From NCBI GenBank assembly GCA_037447655.1, contig JBBHKE010000290.1, forward strand, positions 1 to 64,000: a stretch of DNA of 64,000 nucleotides. Direction: 5' to 3'. A program made the position numbers and the translations under genes. This DNA comes from Zygnema cylindricum. Lineage: Eukaryota > Streptophyta > Zygnematophyceae > Zygnematales > Zygnemataceae. Below are positions 34,546 to 44,600 of the stretch, piece by piece. Within the stretch, counting starts at the first letter, position 1; the number at the start of each line of letters is the position of its first letter. Under the pieces are notes generated by a model. The model was given only the letters and a program-made list of their open reading frames with translations, was not told where the DNA came from and made no database searches.

Positions 34546-35366
34546 TTCCCTCTCCCTCTCACTCCTCCCCTTCCCCCTCCCGTTCTTACCCCTTTTTCGC
34601 TGTCAATCTCAGTTTGTATCTTTCTTACAAAAAACAAAATGCGAAACTTATAATACTGAACTTCACTTGCTTTATCTTTCAGAACATTTGTCCTTTAAAA
34701 CCATATAGTTGAAAGGATGAGTTTTCTGCAGTTTTATATGGTTCTTGTGGTGATTTTCCTCTCCAAGGCCTTGTTTTTGCTCCTATGGTCTGTTTTAGTC
34801 TTTTTCATATCAACTACACGGTGAATCGCTATTAGTGTTAATGTTTTTTTTGTCTCATAAAACATCTTTTCTCCGTACACGCATGTCGAATTTTGGATCT
34901 GATGGTTGCGATTGAAAGGTAAGATTCCCTGCTTCCAATTGGCGGTCTCAAATTGAAAATCGGACAAGGGTGTACGAATAAAAGGTGTTTTGAGTGGCGA
35001 AAAAATTATTAACACTAATAGCGATACACGGTGTACTGACCTGTGGATAAGTTCATCATATACTTTAGCTTTAGAAAACTTTAAACTTGTCATTTAAGGT
35101 CGTCAGAGTGACCGGGCTCTTCATTTAATAGCGTGTATTTCTTTTTGTTTGTGAAACGAAAGCCAAAACTCAGAATTTAGCAGTCTTGTTCTTTCTCTTG
35201 ATCTTTCTTTTAAACATTGTGGACAAAAACTTGTTTTTTTTTTTGCTTTACAAGAATTAACAATGGGTTTTTCGATTTTCTGTGTTTTTTGTGGTGGTCT
35301 TTTCCTTGGTTTGCAGTTTGGACGATGGTTGGTCGATTTATTTTGACGGGTCGAGATTTTGGTTAA
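28250..35366 (+). CDS. SERINC/TMS1-family multi-pass membrane protein, 8 exons
   Basis: An intact plant-type SERINC gene (serine incorporator/TDE1 family, multi-pass membrane proteins of endomembranes and plasma membrane). Exons: 28250-28430, 29428-29643, 30129-30255, 30638-30809, 32000-32143, 33535-33740, 34423-34496 and 35317-35366. All introns are GT-AG, phases agree throughout, and the product is 389 codons plus stop, slightly short for the family. The start ATG follows an in-frame stop at 28211. The N-terminus has the family's Cys clusters (CLCGACCACV, LTCCCS) and first membrane segment (YIYAALFFVAALLSWIIRDY). Later hallmarks: GGHDCLGVEGVLRISFG, EVARFGAGVFLLIQIISI, CGLNIFFITFALILVIVM, VPAGLMTSGCMAVYVIYLCW..SEPS, GYGFFHLVFTLGSMYMAMLF and GWISVWVQIVASW. 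By recall it is closest to the plant clade of Arabidopsis At4g13345. Introns 4 and 7 contain MITEs, intron 1 a GA tract. A broken duplicate lies 21 kb downstream. The serine/lipid role is family knowledge, not shown here. Confidence 0.95.
29058..29345. repeat. GA-rich low-complexity tract in SERINC intron 1
   Basis: GAGAGGGA-type imperfect repeat. In the duplicate locus the equivalent position (49606-49742) is a nearly pure (GA)n run, showing repeat turnover after duplication. Confidence 0.85.
31695..31890. mobile_element. TA-flanked MITE relic in SERINC intron 4
   Basis: The left end CACCCATTGCTATCAG and the right end CTAATAGCGATGGGTGGTG are imperfect inverted repeats of the window-wide family. 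The right end is followed by TA, while the left flank has decayed. It is about 196 bp. Confidence 0.65.
34512..34572. repeat. (CT)n tract in SERINC intron 7
   Basis: A CT dinucleotide run grading into CCCTCTCCC directly after the exon 7 donor. Confidence 0.85.
34817..35033. mobile_element. TA-flanked MITE in SERINC intron 7
   Basis: A 217-bp element flanked by TA. The left end CACGGTGAATCGCTATTAG and the right end CTAATAGCGATACACGGTG are inverted repeats with two mismatches, extended inward by TGTTAAT / ATTAACA. Confidence 0.85.
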
Positions 35367-35824
35367 ATGACTTCTAATCTTTTACATTCACAGAGTCCCG
35401 AAAGTTTCCCATTTTTTCATTCGACTGATAATTAGACATCTTTGGCGAGTTCCATGTAGGCTTTAAATTTTAATTTCTGCGTAGAAAGTCACTTGTGAAG
35501 ATGTGCCTGTAAAAGGGTTAGCATCTAGGTGTATGTTGCAGATTGGAGATGGGGCTGGCTGTTTGGATCGCAAGAGGGAAATCGGTTTGTGTGTGGATGA
35601 AAGAGTGATGAAGTGGATAAAATCTTTGCTCGGATTTAAGAAAAGTGGGATGTTAAATAAAATGTGTGATACAATTATCATTTCAGTTCATTTAATGCAC
35701 TGTGTTAAATACTTAAGTTTTATGAAAGGAAAAGGAAAAAGGAAAAAGAAAAGGAAAAAGGGGAGGGGGTGTTTGTTTACTTGTTTGTGGAAGTTAAAAG
35801 AAAAATAGACTAGAAAATAAGGGG
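35367..35824 (+). other. SERINC 3' flank/probable 3' UTR
   Basis: AT-rich sequence after the SERINC stop. The plus-strand frame 35503-35808 is unrecognised. An A/G-rich run near 35729-35770 precedes the AGGGG target site of the next element. I could not place a confident polyadenylation site. Confidence 0.4.
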
Positions 35825-36018
35825 AGTGTTGATATTTGAGTATTTTCTAGGTCTGTATTAGGATAGAAAAAGAGCTGAGGCGGTCTGCCTCTAACTCCCC
35901 TCTCCAAGCCCCCACACTTGTTGTAGTCACTGAAGGCTGGATAGGGAGCTAGAGCCATGGCTGCCTAGGCTCTCTAGAGAAGACAGGGGGTAAATTAGGT
36001 AGACTTACCAAAAGTTAG

Positions 36019-36109
36019 TTGACGGACCCAGGAATTGATCCTGGTACCTGCCGTCCGTCAATTCGCTTTAGCCGTTAGCTCTAGCCGTTATGTCTAGAAC
36101 AGATATTAC
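36019..36109 (-). other. tRNA-like block inside LTR-like element A
   Basis: On the minus strand: TAGAGCTAACGGCTAAAGCG (box-A-like), then GGATCAATTCCTGGG (box-B-like, cf. GGTTCRANNCC) about 45 bases later. The homologous element at 59469-60521 has the equivalent ATGGATAAGGCTACTGGCT and GGATCAAATCCTGGG near 60229-60290. It is probably a tRNA-derived Pol III promoter relic, not a functional tRNA. Confidence 0.55.
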
Positions 36110-36235
36110 GATATATAGGGTTTGATAAATATATAAATCGTTATATGTAGATTAATCCGTTTTACGGCTAATAGATACTTCGTACATAGATACAGTTTGA
36201 TTTAGTACGAAGTACGGTATGGGGACAGAACGGAT

Positions 36236-36328
36236 ACCGCGCATTTGTTTCGATAGCGAAACAAATACCGCGCATTTGTTTCGACAGCGAAACAAATACC
36301 GCGCATTTGTTTCGATAGCGAAACAAAT
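36236..36328. repeat. Three 31-bp hairpin-forming tandem units
   Basis: Units starting ACCGCGCATTTGTTTCG at 36236, 36267 and 36298 (period exactly 31), each containing the palindrome TTTGTTTCGATAGCGAAACAAA in two halves. A partial fourth unit follows. The homologous element at 60 kb has only one diverged pair, so the array expanded in this copy. Confidence 0.9.
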
Positions 36329-37013
36329 ACCGCGCGTCGAATTTCAGCGGCTAGGATTATAGCCGGTTTTGATCGGACGGCTACGATAAGCGCCGCGATC
36401 ACGGAAAAGGTACTTTTGGCGTTTTACGGTCTTTGTCACGTCAGGTGACACGTGGCGTGATAACATTGGACTACGGGAATTCCGGAGATTACAGGAACTA
36501 ATCCTGATTTGACACGTGTCGACATTTTGGCCATGTCGTACAATGGCCGTACATAAAGTACACCGGCACCTGTACTTTTCTGTACGACACAGTAATTTGA
36601 TTGGTGCCGTACTTCAGTAGATAGAGTTTTAGAGAGGGAATAGGACTTAGAAAATTTTGGGTAGGCAGCTGCCTCTCCCAGAGAGCACCCTGTATAAATG
36701 GCAAACTTTGGCCAGCCATAACTATCAATTTACTTGACCATTTTCAGTGATTCTTTTTGCTGCGGACTCAGGGGAGTCCAAGCTACACAGGGGTTTAGTT
36801 GGTCAGAGTTTTTGTGTGCCAGGGTGGCTGCATTTATAAGGGAAAGTCAAAGTGGGTGAATGTGTCCAAATCTCATATTCTAACTTTGCATTTTTTGGTG
36901 GAACTGAGCACACAGAAAGTGTTATTTCATAGGGGTGAATCTATATTGGGATTGTGACTGTCAAGGGGTCAGTCATTTGGGTATATATTAACTTGGAGTC
37001 GGCACTATCTAGA

Positions 37014-40000
37014 TTAGCTTCTTTTGGATCTGCATAATTTGAGGGCCAATGGAGGTCTCAGAGTTTCATAAGCCACCTCGCCCACACGGAAGAGAACTGT
37101 GAATGGGCGCGTGAATTTCGGTGAGAGTTTCTTGGAGAGGGCACCCGGTAAGGAGAGGTTTGCCATATTAACGCGAACCTTATCAACCACGCTGAAAACG
37201 ATTTCCTTCCGTTGAGAGTCGGCCTGCGCCTTTTGACGATCCTTTGCTACTTGGAGTGCCGTCGCTGCCTTTTCCACGTTCCTTTGCAACGTTTTGGCAA
37301 AGTCCTGAGCTGCCGGCTTAGGGCAGTCCGCGACCAATAAGTTTTGTGGAAAGGTGGGTTGTTGTCCATTGAGGGAGAATGGCGTAGCATTCGTGGACGA
37401 GTGCACCGCACTTTTGTACGCCACCTCAATCGCCGTTAGATGGTTCACCCAATCCGTTTGGTGCACGGAAACATAAGCCCGCAACGCCTCCTCTAAAGTC
37501 TGATTCACCCTTTCAGTCTGACCATCCGTTTGAGGCTGGTAAGCTGTGGACATAGCCAGTTGCGTGCCACACAGCTCGAATAAATTTCTCCAAAAGTGAC
37601 TCACAAATTTTCGATCCCGGTCGCTGACAATCCTCTTTGGAAGTCCGTGATGGCGGAATATCTCCCGAAAGAATAAGTTTGCTACATCTCGCGCTGTGGC
37701 TGTGGTTGTTGTGGGTAAGAAATGGGCCATTTTCGTCAGGTAATCCACGACGACGAAAATAGAGTCATAACCTTCCTTGGTTAACGGGAGAGCAACGATG
37801 AAGTCCATCAAAATCGCTTCCCAAGGAATAGATGGTATCGGTAGGGGTTGCAACAGACCTTGGTGACCTGATTCGGATTTGTTTCAGTTACAGGTGTCAC
37901 ACGTCCGGACATACTCCGCAATGTCTCGAGTCATGTTTGGCCAATAATACGCTTCAGCGACACGTGCGGTTGTTTTATCCCGGCCGAAGTGTCCACTGAA
38001 AGGTTCATCATGACTTAATTTGAGTATCGAATGACGTAGCTCCCGGTTTGTCGGAACGTAAAGTCTTGTTGTTTGACTTGGTTTATATCGCCACATACCA
38101 TTGGCAGTCCGAACTAATACCTTCCGTTTTATCATTTTTTTTAATGACTCGTCATCGTCGTATGCGGCCTTGATTCTACTTAGCCACGGATCGTCCACTT
38201 TCACCATAGTAGTGACTGCGCTGAGTTTTGAATCTTGCGCTGTGGCTGACGCTGCGGTGTTCTTTTTCACATAGCTCACGTCTACAAACTGCGATGTTTG
38301 TGATTGTTGCTCGGCCACTGGAGCAGCGACTCCGAGTCTTCTCGACAGCGCATCCGCCGGATTCGTCTTGCCCGGCTTATATTTAATGTTAAGTTCCGGC
38401 GCGAAGGTTTGAAGAAACGTCATCCATCGCACTTGTTTCTTGGACAACTTCGGCTGTGTTTGCAAGTACTGCAGGGCGTGGTGATCCGTTATAATTGTGA
38501 TCCGCTTCCCCTGAACGTAACATTTCCAAACTTCAAGCGCTTTGATGATCGCAATTGTCTCCTTTTTATGGGTGGCCTAGTTAAGCTCCGCTGCCTTTAG
38601 TTTTCGACTGTCGTAGGCAATGGGTTGTAGGCCTTTTTCTTGATCTTGCATAAGGATTACGGCTGGAATTCCTCCGTACAGCTTAGTGTAGTTTCGGTGT
38701 ATAGAAGTAGGACTTAGTGAATTTGATTCATTAGGAACAAATGATATGAAAACTGTACACTCAGTTTTATGTAATTTCATTTCAGCATATCTCACAGATC
38801 TGTGAGCGGAATTCATTGAAATTTTGTGTGTGTGTTCCTTTGTATGTTATCTACACTGTGGTAAATTTTCAGGACCATTGGGTTGTTTTTCTGAAAGTTA
38901 TAGTCTGTCAACGTTTCTGTTCAGCCATCAGTATTTGTGGAAGCTTCCTCTTTTGATTTGTTATACGATGACTACTGTTGCACCTTCTTCATCTTCAGTG
39001 CCAGCAGTTGCCTCAGAACAACACACCACATGGCCCAGAAAATCAATTTTCTCCTTCAAGAAGTCACATTTACTCCTCTTTGCGTACAACTTATTTTCCC
39101 GAAGGATTTGTAAGACCGTTGGTAAGTGCATCATATGATCCTCCAGCGTTCGGCTATACACCAAGATATCTTCTAGAAAGACGATTACAAACGTATCCAG
39201 ATATTGCCGAAAGGTGGAGTTAATGAGATGCATAAAAGTTGCCGGCGCATTGGTTAACCCGAACGGCATTACCCGAAAATGGAAATGGCCATACCGAGTT
39301 CTAAACGCTGTCTTTTCCACATCCTCCTCGGCAATTCTAATCTGGTGATAACCGCTCCGCAAATCTATCTTCGAGAAATATTTAGCACCTCGTAGTTAGT
39401 CTAACAATTTGTCTATTCTTGGTAAAGGGTACGCATTCTTGACCGTTAACTTGTTTAGCGCTCGCTAGTCCACACACATACGAAAACCTCCATCTTTTTT
39501 ATTCACGAAGAGAAAGGGAGCTCCATACGGTGACTTGCTCGGTTTTATTGCTCCAACTTCAACCAACTCCGCGAGTTGCTTTTTAGGTTCGTCTAATTCG
39601 GTGTAACTCATCTTGTACATCCGATTAGCCGGGGGTACCGCTCCGAGAACAAGTTCTATCTTGTGGTCTACCTCGCGCTTCGGAGGTATGCCCTCGGGGA
39701 GCTTCGGGGGAAAAACATCTACGTACTCCTCGAGAAGTTTTGTCACGACTTCCGGGCCTCTTCGGAAGTCTTTCCGGTGTCGTCCCATTCTTTCGAATCA
39801 AGTCGGGGTCCTTATTCTGCCATTCTTCAGGAATCTCCTCCTTCGCCTCCTCCATGGGCCTGACGACCGCTACACCAATAGTTTCCCCTTTTCTAAGTGC
39901 CCTCTTAAGTTGTAAAGCCGAAAGTAGGCGTCCCTCTTCCGATCCTTTACCAGCCGCTCCCGCTTTTACCTCAAACTCTTCTTCACCCTTCTTCACTCTC

Positions 40001-40171
40001 ATGGCCCCACTTCTCCAATCGATAGTCGGATTCCATTTTTGCAGCCACGGTTTCCCCAAAATGAAGTACCACCAGAGGAAGCTTCAACATTTTCACCGTC
40101 GCCTCGTTGATGAAGTTTCCCGATGCTCCGCAGTCCACCATGAAGCTAGTAGCGCGCACTCCGATTTGACC
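37014..40171 (-). pseudogene. Gypsy pol: protease, RT, RNase H, integrase (broken)
   Basis: Protease: MVDCGASGNFI near 40140. RT: 39788 onward with DVFPPKLPEGIPPKREVDH, KSPYGAPFLFVNKKDGGFRM and [10 protein letters not shown]. The active-site box reads [10 protein letters not shown] near 39165, i.e. Glu for the first Asp of the usual FxDD. Between about 39020 and 38690 the RT end is replaced by foreign filler. RNase H resumes with VILMQDQEKGLQPIAYDSRKL split by a stop. Integrase: zinc region GHFGRDKTTARVAEAYYW..CDTCN, then catalytic-core landmarks MDFIVALP, VSDRDRKFVSHFW, YQPQTDGQTERVNQTLEE (37.8-37.5 kb). Stops and frameshifts separate the pieces; no chromodomain is visible. Confidence 0.9.
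38690..39020 (+). mobile_element. Filler derived from a copia 5' leader and gag start
   Basis: Inside the gypsy pol, this plus-strand stretch ends ACGATGACTACTGTTGCACC, encoding [18 protein letters not shown], close to the gag start of the copia at 45663 (MTTLASSSSSVGVVSTEQ). The preceding GTGGAAGCTTC..TTTGATTTGTTATACG resembles the leader there. Gypsy sequence is missing across the junction, so this is a replacement rather than a clean insertion. Confidence 0.65.
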
Positions 40172-41157
40172 TCAAAATATCAAAGGGTCTCCTCCTTCAC
40201 CGGCTAACCTCATGACGTTAAGTTTCCCCTTTCCTGGATTTTTCTTTTTTGGACATTCACGGGCCATATGGTCCGGGGAACCGCACTGGAAGCATAAGCC
40301 ATTTTGCCTTCTCCCTTGGAGCTCCTCGGGGGACAAGTTGTTGGCCTTGGTCTTGATAGTTTTCTTCTTTTTCCGCAGTACGTTGACCACCTCCTTATCC
40401 TCATCAATTGCTCCGAGCTCCATGGGAGTTGGACCATCAGCTCGACGCCCCCCTCCACCACTACTCGACCCATAATGATAAGGTCGTCGGAAGGTGAAGT
40501 AGACGGAATTGGTCAGCTCAACAAACTGAATGATCGCGGAGAGACTAGGAGTTGTGCTTTCTCGAGCGAGCCATTGTTCCACATCCCTACGAATGGAAGA
40601 TTTGAGTCCCTTCACGTAGCGATCCACAGCTTCATCCTCCGTCATCTTAGGTATTTGAACCTTGCACTCCAAAAACCCTTGCGTAAATTCCAACACCGAA
40701 GTGCGTTGCTTCAACACTGCGATCTTATCTCTTGCAGCCTTAACCGTATTAACAGGTTGCCAGGCGTCACGGAGTAGTTGAACGAAGAGAGCCCAAACGG
40801 TCAATATCTCATCATTCTCCACCAATGACCTCCACCATGCACCCACTGCCCCCTTAAGAAGACCACCCGCGTAGTGAATCCTCTCACGGTCCGACAGGCT
40901 AGGAAAGTTCTCGAGATAAGTTGCAACAGATAATAACCACGTGTCCAGGTTCTTGTGTCTTACAGGGTCAAACTCGTCTAGAGGTCGTAATTTTTGTCTC
41001 CTATAATCCCTCTCTATGCCTCCATGAGGTCGCTCACCGAGACGAGATTCCAAAGTTGCGACGGTGTTGCTCAGTTGCGCGTTTTGTAATCTAACGTTTT
41101 CTAACTCCTGAGGACTTGCTCTAACATTTCCGTAGTGGACACCCCGTGTTCATCCAT
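40172..41157 (-). pseudogene. Gypsy gag with CCHC zinc knuckle
   Basis: The original start appears to be the ATG at 41157 (MDEHGVSTTEMLEQV), 15 bases past the primer site. A one-base frameshift near 41100 moves into the long frame starting at 41053. The product has a capsid-like core (LDTWLLSVATYLENFPSLSD, ..GAVGAWWRSLV) and a nucleocapsid knuckle CFQCGSPDHMARECP (CX2CX4HX4C) near 40260. The frame ends with a stop at 40172, followed by the protease region. Confidence 0.85.
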
Positions 41158-41172
41158 GCTGTCGAGTCACGG

Positions 41173-41190
41173 GGATAAGCTCTGATACCA
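41173..41190 (-). other. Primer-binding site (initiator-Met tRNA type)
   Basis: The minus strand reads TGGTATCAGAGCTTATCC directly after the LTR end. TGGTATCAGAGC is the common plant LTR-retrotransposon sequence complementary to the 3' end of initiator tRNA-Met. Confidence 0.9.
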
Positions 41191-41191
41191 G

Positions 41192-41686
41192 TGTAAAAAG
41201 CACAATATTAGTAAGCACCACAATCCACCACAATGCACAGCGGAAAGCGCCAAGGATCTTCCCGTAGCAACAGCAGGCGCACACAGCAGTAACAGACAAG
41301 GTTGCACTTTATTATTCAAGAGAGGATTACAATATTCAGCGCTCGCTGCGAAGGTCTACTCTAAGAGTCTGTCTCGTACTACGTTTGTCTCACTATTTAA
41401 ACTCACTAAGTGCTAGTCAACCCAATACTGTACAAATGTATACGTGGACCTTCGCGGTCAACCGAGATCTATCCACAATATCCTTCTAGAACTATAAGGT
41501 AAAATCTACATTCTGCGGCGTTGTTATACTGCTACGCTGCGTTGCTATGCTGCGCTACGTTATTCTACTAAGTTGCTATGCTGCTATGTTGCGCTGATCT
41601 GGAATCGCAGCTGCACAGCTCTGCAACCGCAACTATAACAGCCGAGTTTCTAGCCACTAAGTTCCCAACCTTGTAACCCTGTTACA
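41192..41686 (-). repeat. Gypsy 5' LTR (495 bp)
   Basis: On the minus strand it begins TGTAACAGGGTTACAAGG and ends GCTTTTTACA, i.e. TGTAA..TTACA termini. It is followed one base later by the primer site. The interior contains CTGCTACG/TTGCTATG short repeats (about 41530-41600). No matching 3' LTR exists in the window. Confidence 0.85.
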
Positions 41687-44600
41687 GTTATGCTTGCTTT
41701 GAAAGTGATGACTTGGATTAGCAGCAATAGCAATAGCAGCTTGATTTTCACACCATAGGACTTGAGGACCTGACTGCATGAATTTCAGTTCTTGTAAAAG
41801 AGATTTTACCCAAAGAAGTTCTTTAACAGCTGAGCTGGCTGCCATATATTCAGCTTCCATGGTTGATTGAGCAGTCACCTTTTGAAGCTTGCTGGTCCAG
41901 CAGCAAGTACCATCACCACTCTTCAATTTGAATCTAGTGGTAGAGCGTTGGCTTGGCATGTCACCATAACTCGCATCACTCTAGACGCTAATTTTCACTT
42001 CATCTCCTCCAAGAGAAAGTCGGATATCGCGTGTTCCTGCAAGGGATTTGAGAACTCGTTTTGCTGCCTCCCAATCTGGTCTTTTTGGGTTTTGAAGGCT
42101 TCGGCTCAGAGCTCCAACTCACGCTGCAATATCAGGACGCGTGCAGTTCATGAAATAGATAAGACTCCCAACAACTTGTCTGTAACGAATTATGGACATG
42201 AACTCTGACTCCCATGGTTCAATGTCATCCTCAAGTAGCATTCCTCCATCTGTCTCCTTACCTTCCACTTTTTGCCTAAACTCCATACGGGTGGCACTCC
42301 CCTTTGCCTCTGCCATGCTTAATCTTTCAAGTACATTTCCAATGGCCTCTCTCTCTGAGTGAGATAAATAACCTTTTGATTCCTATCTCTCTCTACGTGA
42401 ATGCTTAGGATATACTTCGCCTTGCCTAAATCCTTCATTTCAAACCTGGCGTTCAGAGATGCTTTTATCTTATTTATCTCATTTATAGACTTACTAATAA
42501 GCAACAGGTCATCTACATACACTGCTACATAGATCACGCCATCCTCTCCTTCCATAACGTAAACGGATTGATCTGAGCTGATCCTTGTGAAACCTAGACT
42601 GGTAAAAAACTCATCTAGTTTCAGATTCCACTGACGTGGAACCTGTTTTAATCCATACAGTGATTTCAACAGTTTACTGATTAGATTTTCCTTTTTTTTT
42701 TCTGCATACCCTTCAGGTTGTTTCATATAAATTACTTCCTCTAAATCTCCATGCAAGAAAGCAATTTTAACATCCATTTGATCCAGCTCCATATCCTCTA
42801 TTGCAGCTAGAGACAAGAAGACTCTGACAGTGGGAAACTTGACAACAGGAGAAAATGTTTCCTCATAGTCTATTCTTTCTTTTTTACTAAAGCCCTTTGC
42901 AACCTGATGAGCTTTATACCTTTCAATGGTGATGACTGGGTTGAGTTTCACTTTGAAGACCCACTTGCAGCAATGGCTTTCCGATCAGGTGGAAGCTCCA
43001 CAAGCTCCCACGTCTGAGCTTCCATAATCTATCTCATCTCATCATTTGCACCTGCTATCCAGTGATCCTTTTCAGGAACAAAAAATGCTTCCTGAATGGT
43101 AAGAGGCTCCCCGGTGCTTGCAGAAAAAGTATATTGAACATGTTCTCCCCTCAAGCGAGAACTTTGTCTTCTTCCCCCCAGAAAATCTGAGGTTGGAACT
43201 GTTGGATCCCCACTTCGATTTTGGGGTCGAGGAAGATTAGTGTCAGCAGTTCTTTGCTATTTAGTTGCTGAAGGTATTCGACTATTTTGCACTCCAGGGG
43301 AAGAAGAAGTTGAAGATGTAGATGACTGAAACGGGATCTGATCCAAAATGACATATTCCTGCAGTTTTTTTTTCTTCTCACTTTCATCCATACTAAATAC
43401 ATCTATAGATTCACTGTCATCTTTCACCAGAAAATTGCTGGCAATCTGAATGGTATATTTCTGGGGACAATAAACTCTGTATCCTACAGATTCATCATCA
43501 TATCCCATGAAGATTCCAAGTTTGGAATTTGGGCTTAGTTTCTAGTTTGGTAAATTATCTAGTACAAAGCATTTACTACCAAACACTAGAAGTGACTAAC
43601 ATCTGGTTTTCTACCTGTCCACACTTCATAAGGTGTTTTTCTTTGAACAGATCTAGTTTTTAATCAGTTCCTAATATATGCTGCAGTTTGATAAGCTTCA
43701 GCCGAAAACTTAATATCTACTCCTTTATCAGCCATCATAGATTTAACACTCTCAGTTAGAGTTCTATTTCACCTTTGTGAGACTCTATTCTGCTCAGGAG
43801 TATATTGAACAGTAAACTGATGAGAGATACCATTTTCTTTAAAATAAGCAGCAAATTCATTAGAAGTATATTCACCTCCATTATCAGATCTTAGAGAAAG
43901 AATTGATCTGCCGTGAAGCTTTTCTGCCCAGATCCGAAAATGTTAAAAGTGGGTGAAGACCTATTTTTTCTCCTTCATAAAATAGATCCGGCTGAATCTG
44001 GAAAAGTTAATTGTGAATGTAACAAAGTATTTACTCCCAGCCAGAGATGGTATTTTGGAGGGTCCCCACACGTTTGAATGGATAAGCTCCAAGAGATTAT
44101 TTGCTCTAAAATTTGTGGTTTGAGGTAAATGAACTTTATGAAGCTTACCCAGAGCACAGCCATCACAAATATTTGACTGTTGCTGACCAAGTTTAACTCC
44201 TTCTACTATATCATTCTTTACCATCTTTTCGAGCTTGTCGCTATGAATATGACCTTATCTTTTATGCCACAAAACATTATCAGATAAGACACTGGAGTAA
44301 GCAAAAAAAGATGTATTCACCAGGTCCATCCGATACAAGTTGTTAGGGCCTCTTGTTCCCATAACAGCTACCCTTCCCTCTTTGATGACTATTTTCTTTC
44401 CTTGCTTCTGAAGTATTTCAAAGCCTTTACTTTCTGCAACTGATGTAGAAAACAAATTCTTTTTAAACTGATGGACATACAGCACATCATAGAGAGTTCT
44501 ACGAACTGCCTTGCCATCTATCTCACACATAAGGATGACAGTCCCTTGGGCTTTTGCTTCAACTGTGGCACCACAAGCATAGTAGATCTGTCTAGTGGGG

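Larger units (their letters stand above)
35825..36930 (+). mobile_element. 1.1-kb LTR-like element, copy A (TSD AGGGG)
   Basis: Bounded by a perfect 5-bp duplication AGGGG (35820-35824 and 36931-36935). The ends are AGTGTTGATATTTG... and ..GTTATTTCAT. It is homologous in the opposite orientation to 59469-60521 (shared words GAGTATTTTCTAGGTCT, GACACGTG and TCAGAGTTTTTG). It has no coding sequence. Its length and 5-bp duplication suit a solo LTR, but the AGT..CA ends are unusual. It holds an antisense tRNA-like block and a 31-bp tandem repeat. Confidence 0.75.
37014..41686 (-). mobile_element. Decayed Ty3/gypsy retrotransposon with 5' LTR only
   Basis: In transcription order on the minus strand: 5' LTR 41686-41192, primer site, gag, protease, reverse transcriptase, RNase H and integrase down to 37014, where the coding sequence stops short of the expected C-terminus. 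There is no 3' LTR: downstream lies unrelated sequence and the LTR-like element at 35825. A 300-base filler replaces part of RT/RNase H. The 5' LTR abuts a truncated copia RNase H, so this element inserted into the copia at 41687-45663. The other half of the target is gone. Confidence 0.9.

Noticed and set aside
35463-35808. Copia 3' coding end before the LTR-like element at 35825
   Set aside because: The frame (ending ..SLLGFKKSGMLNKM) has only a vague likeness to copia C-termini. The element has its own AGGGG duplication, so the sequence is more likely SERINC 3' flank.
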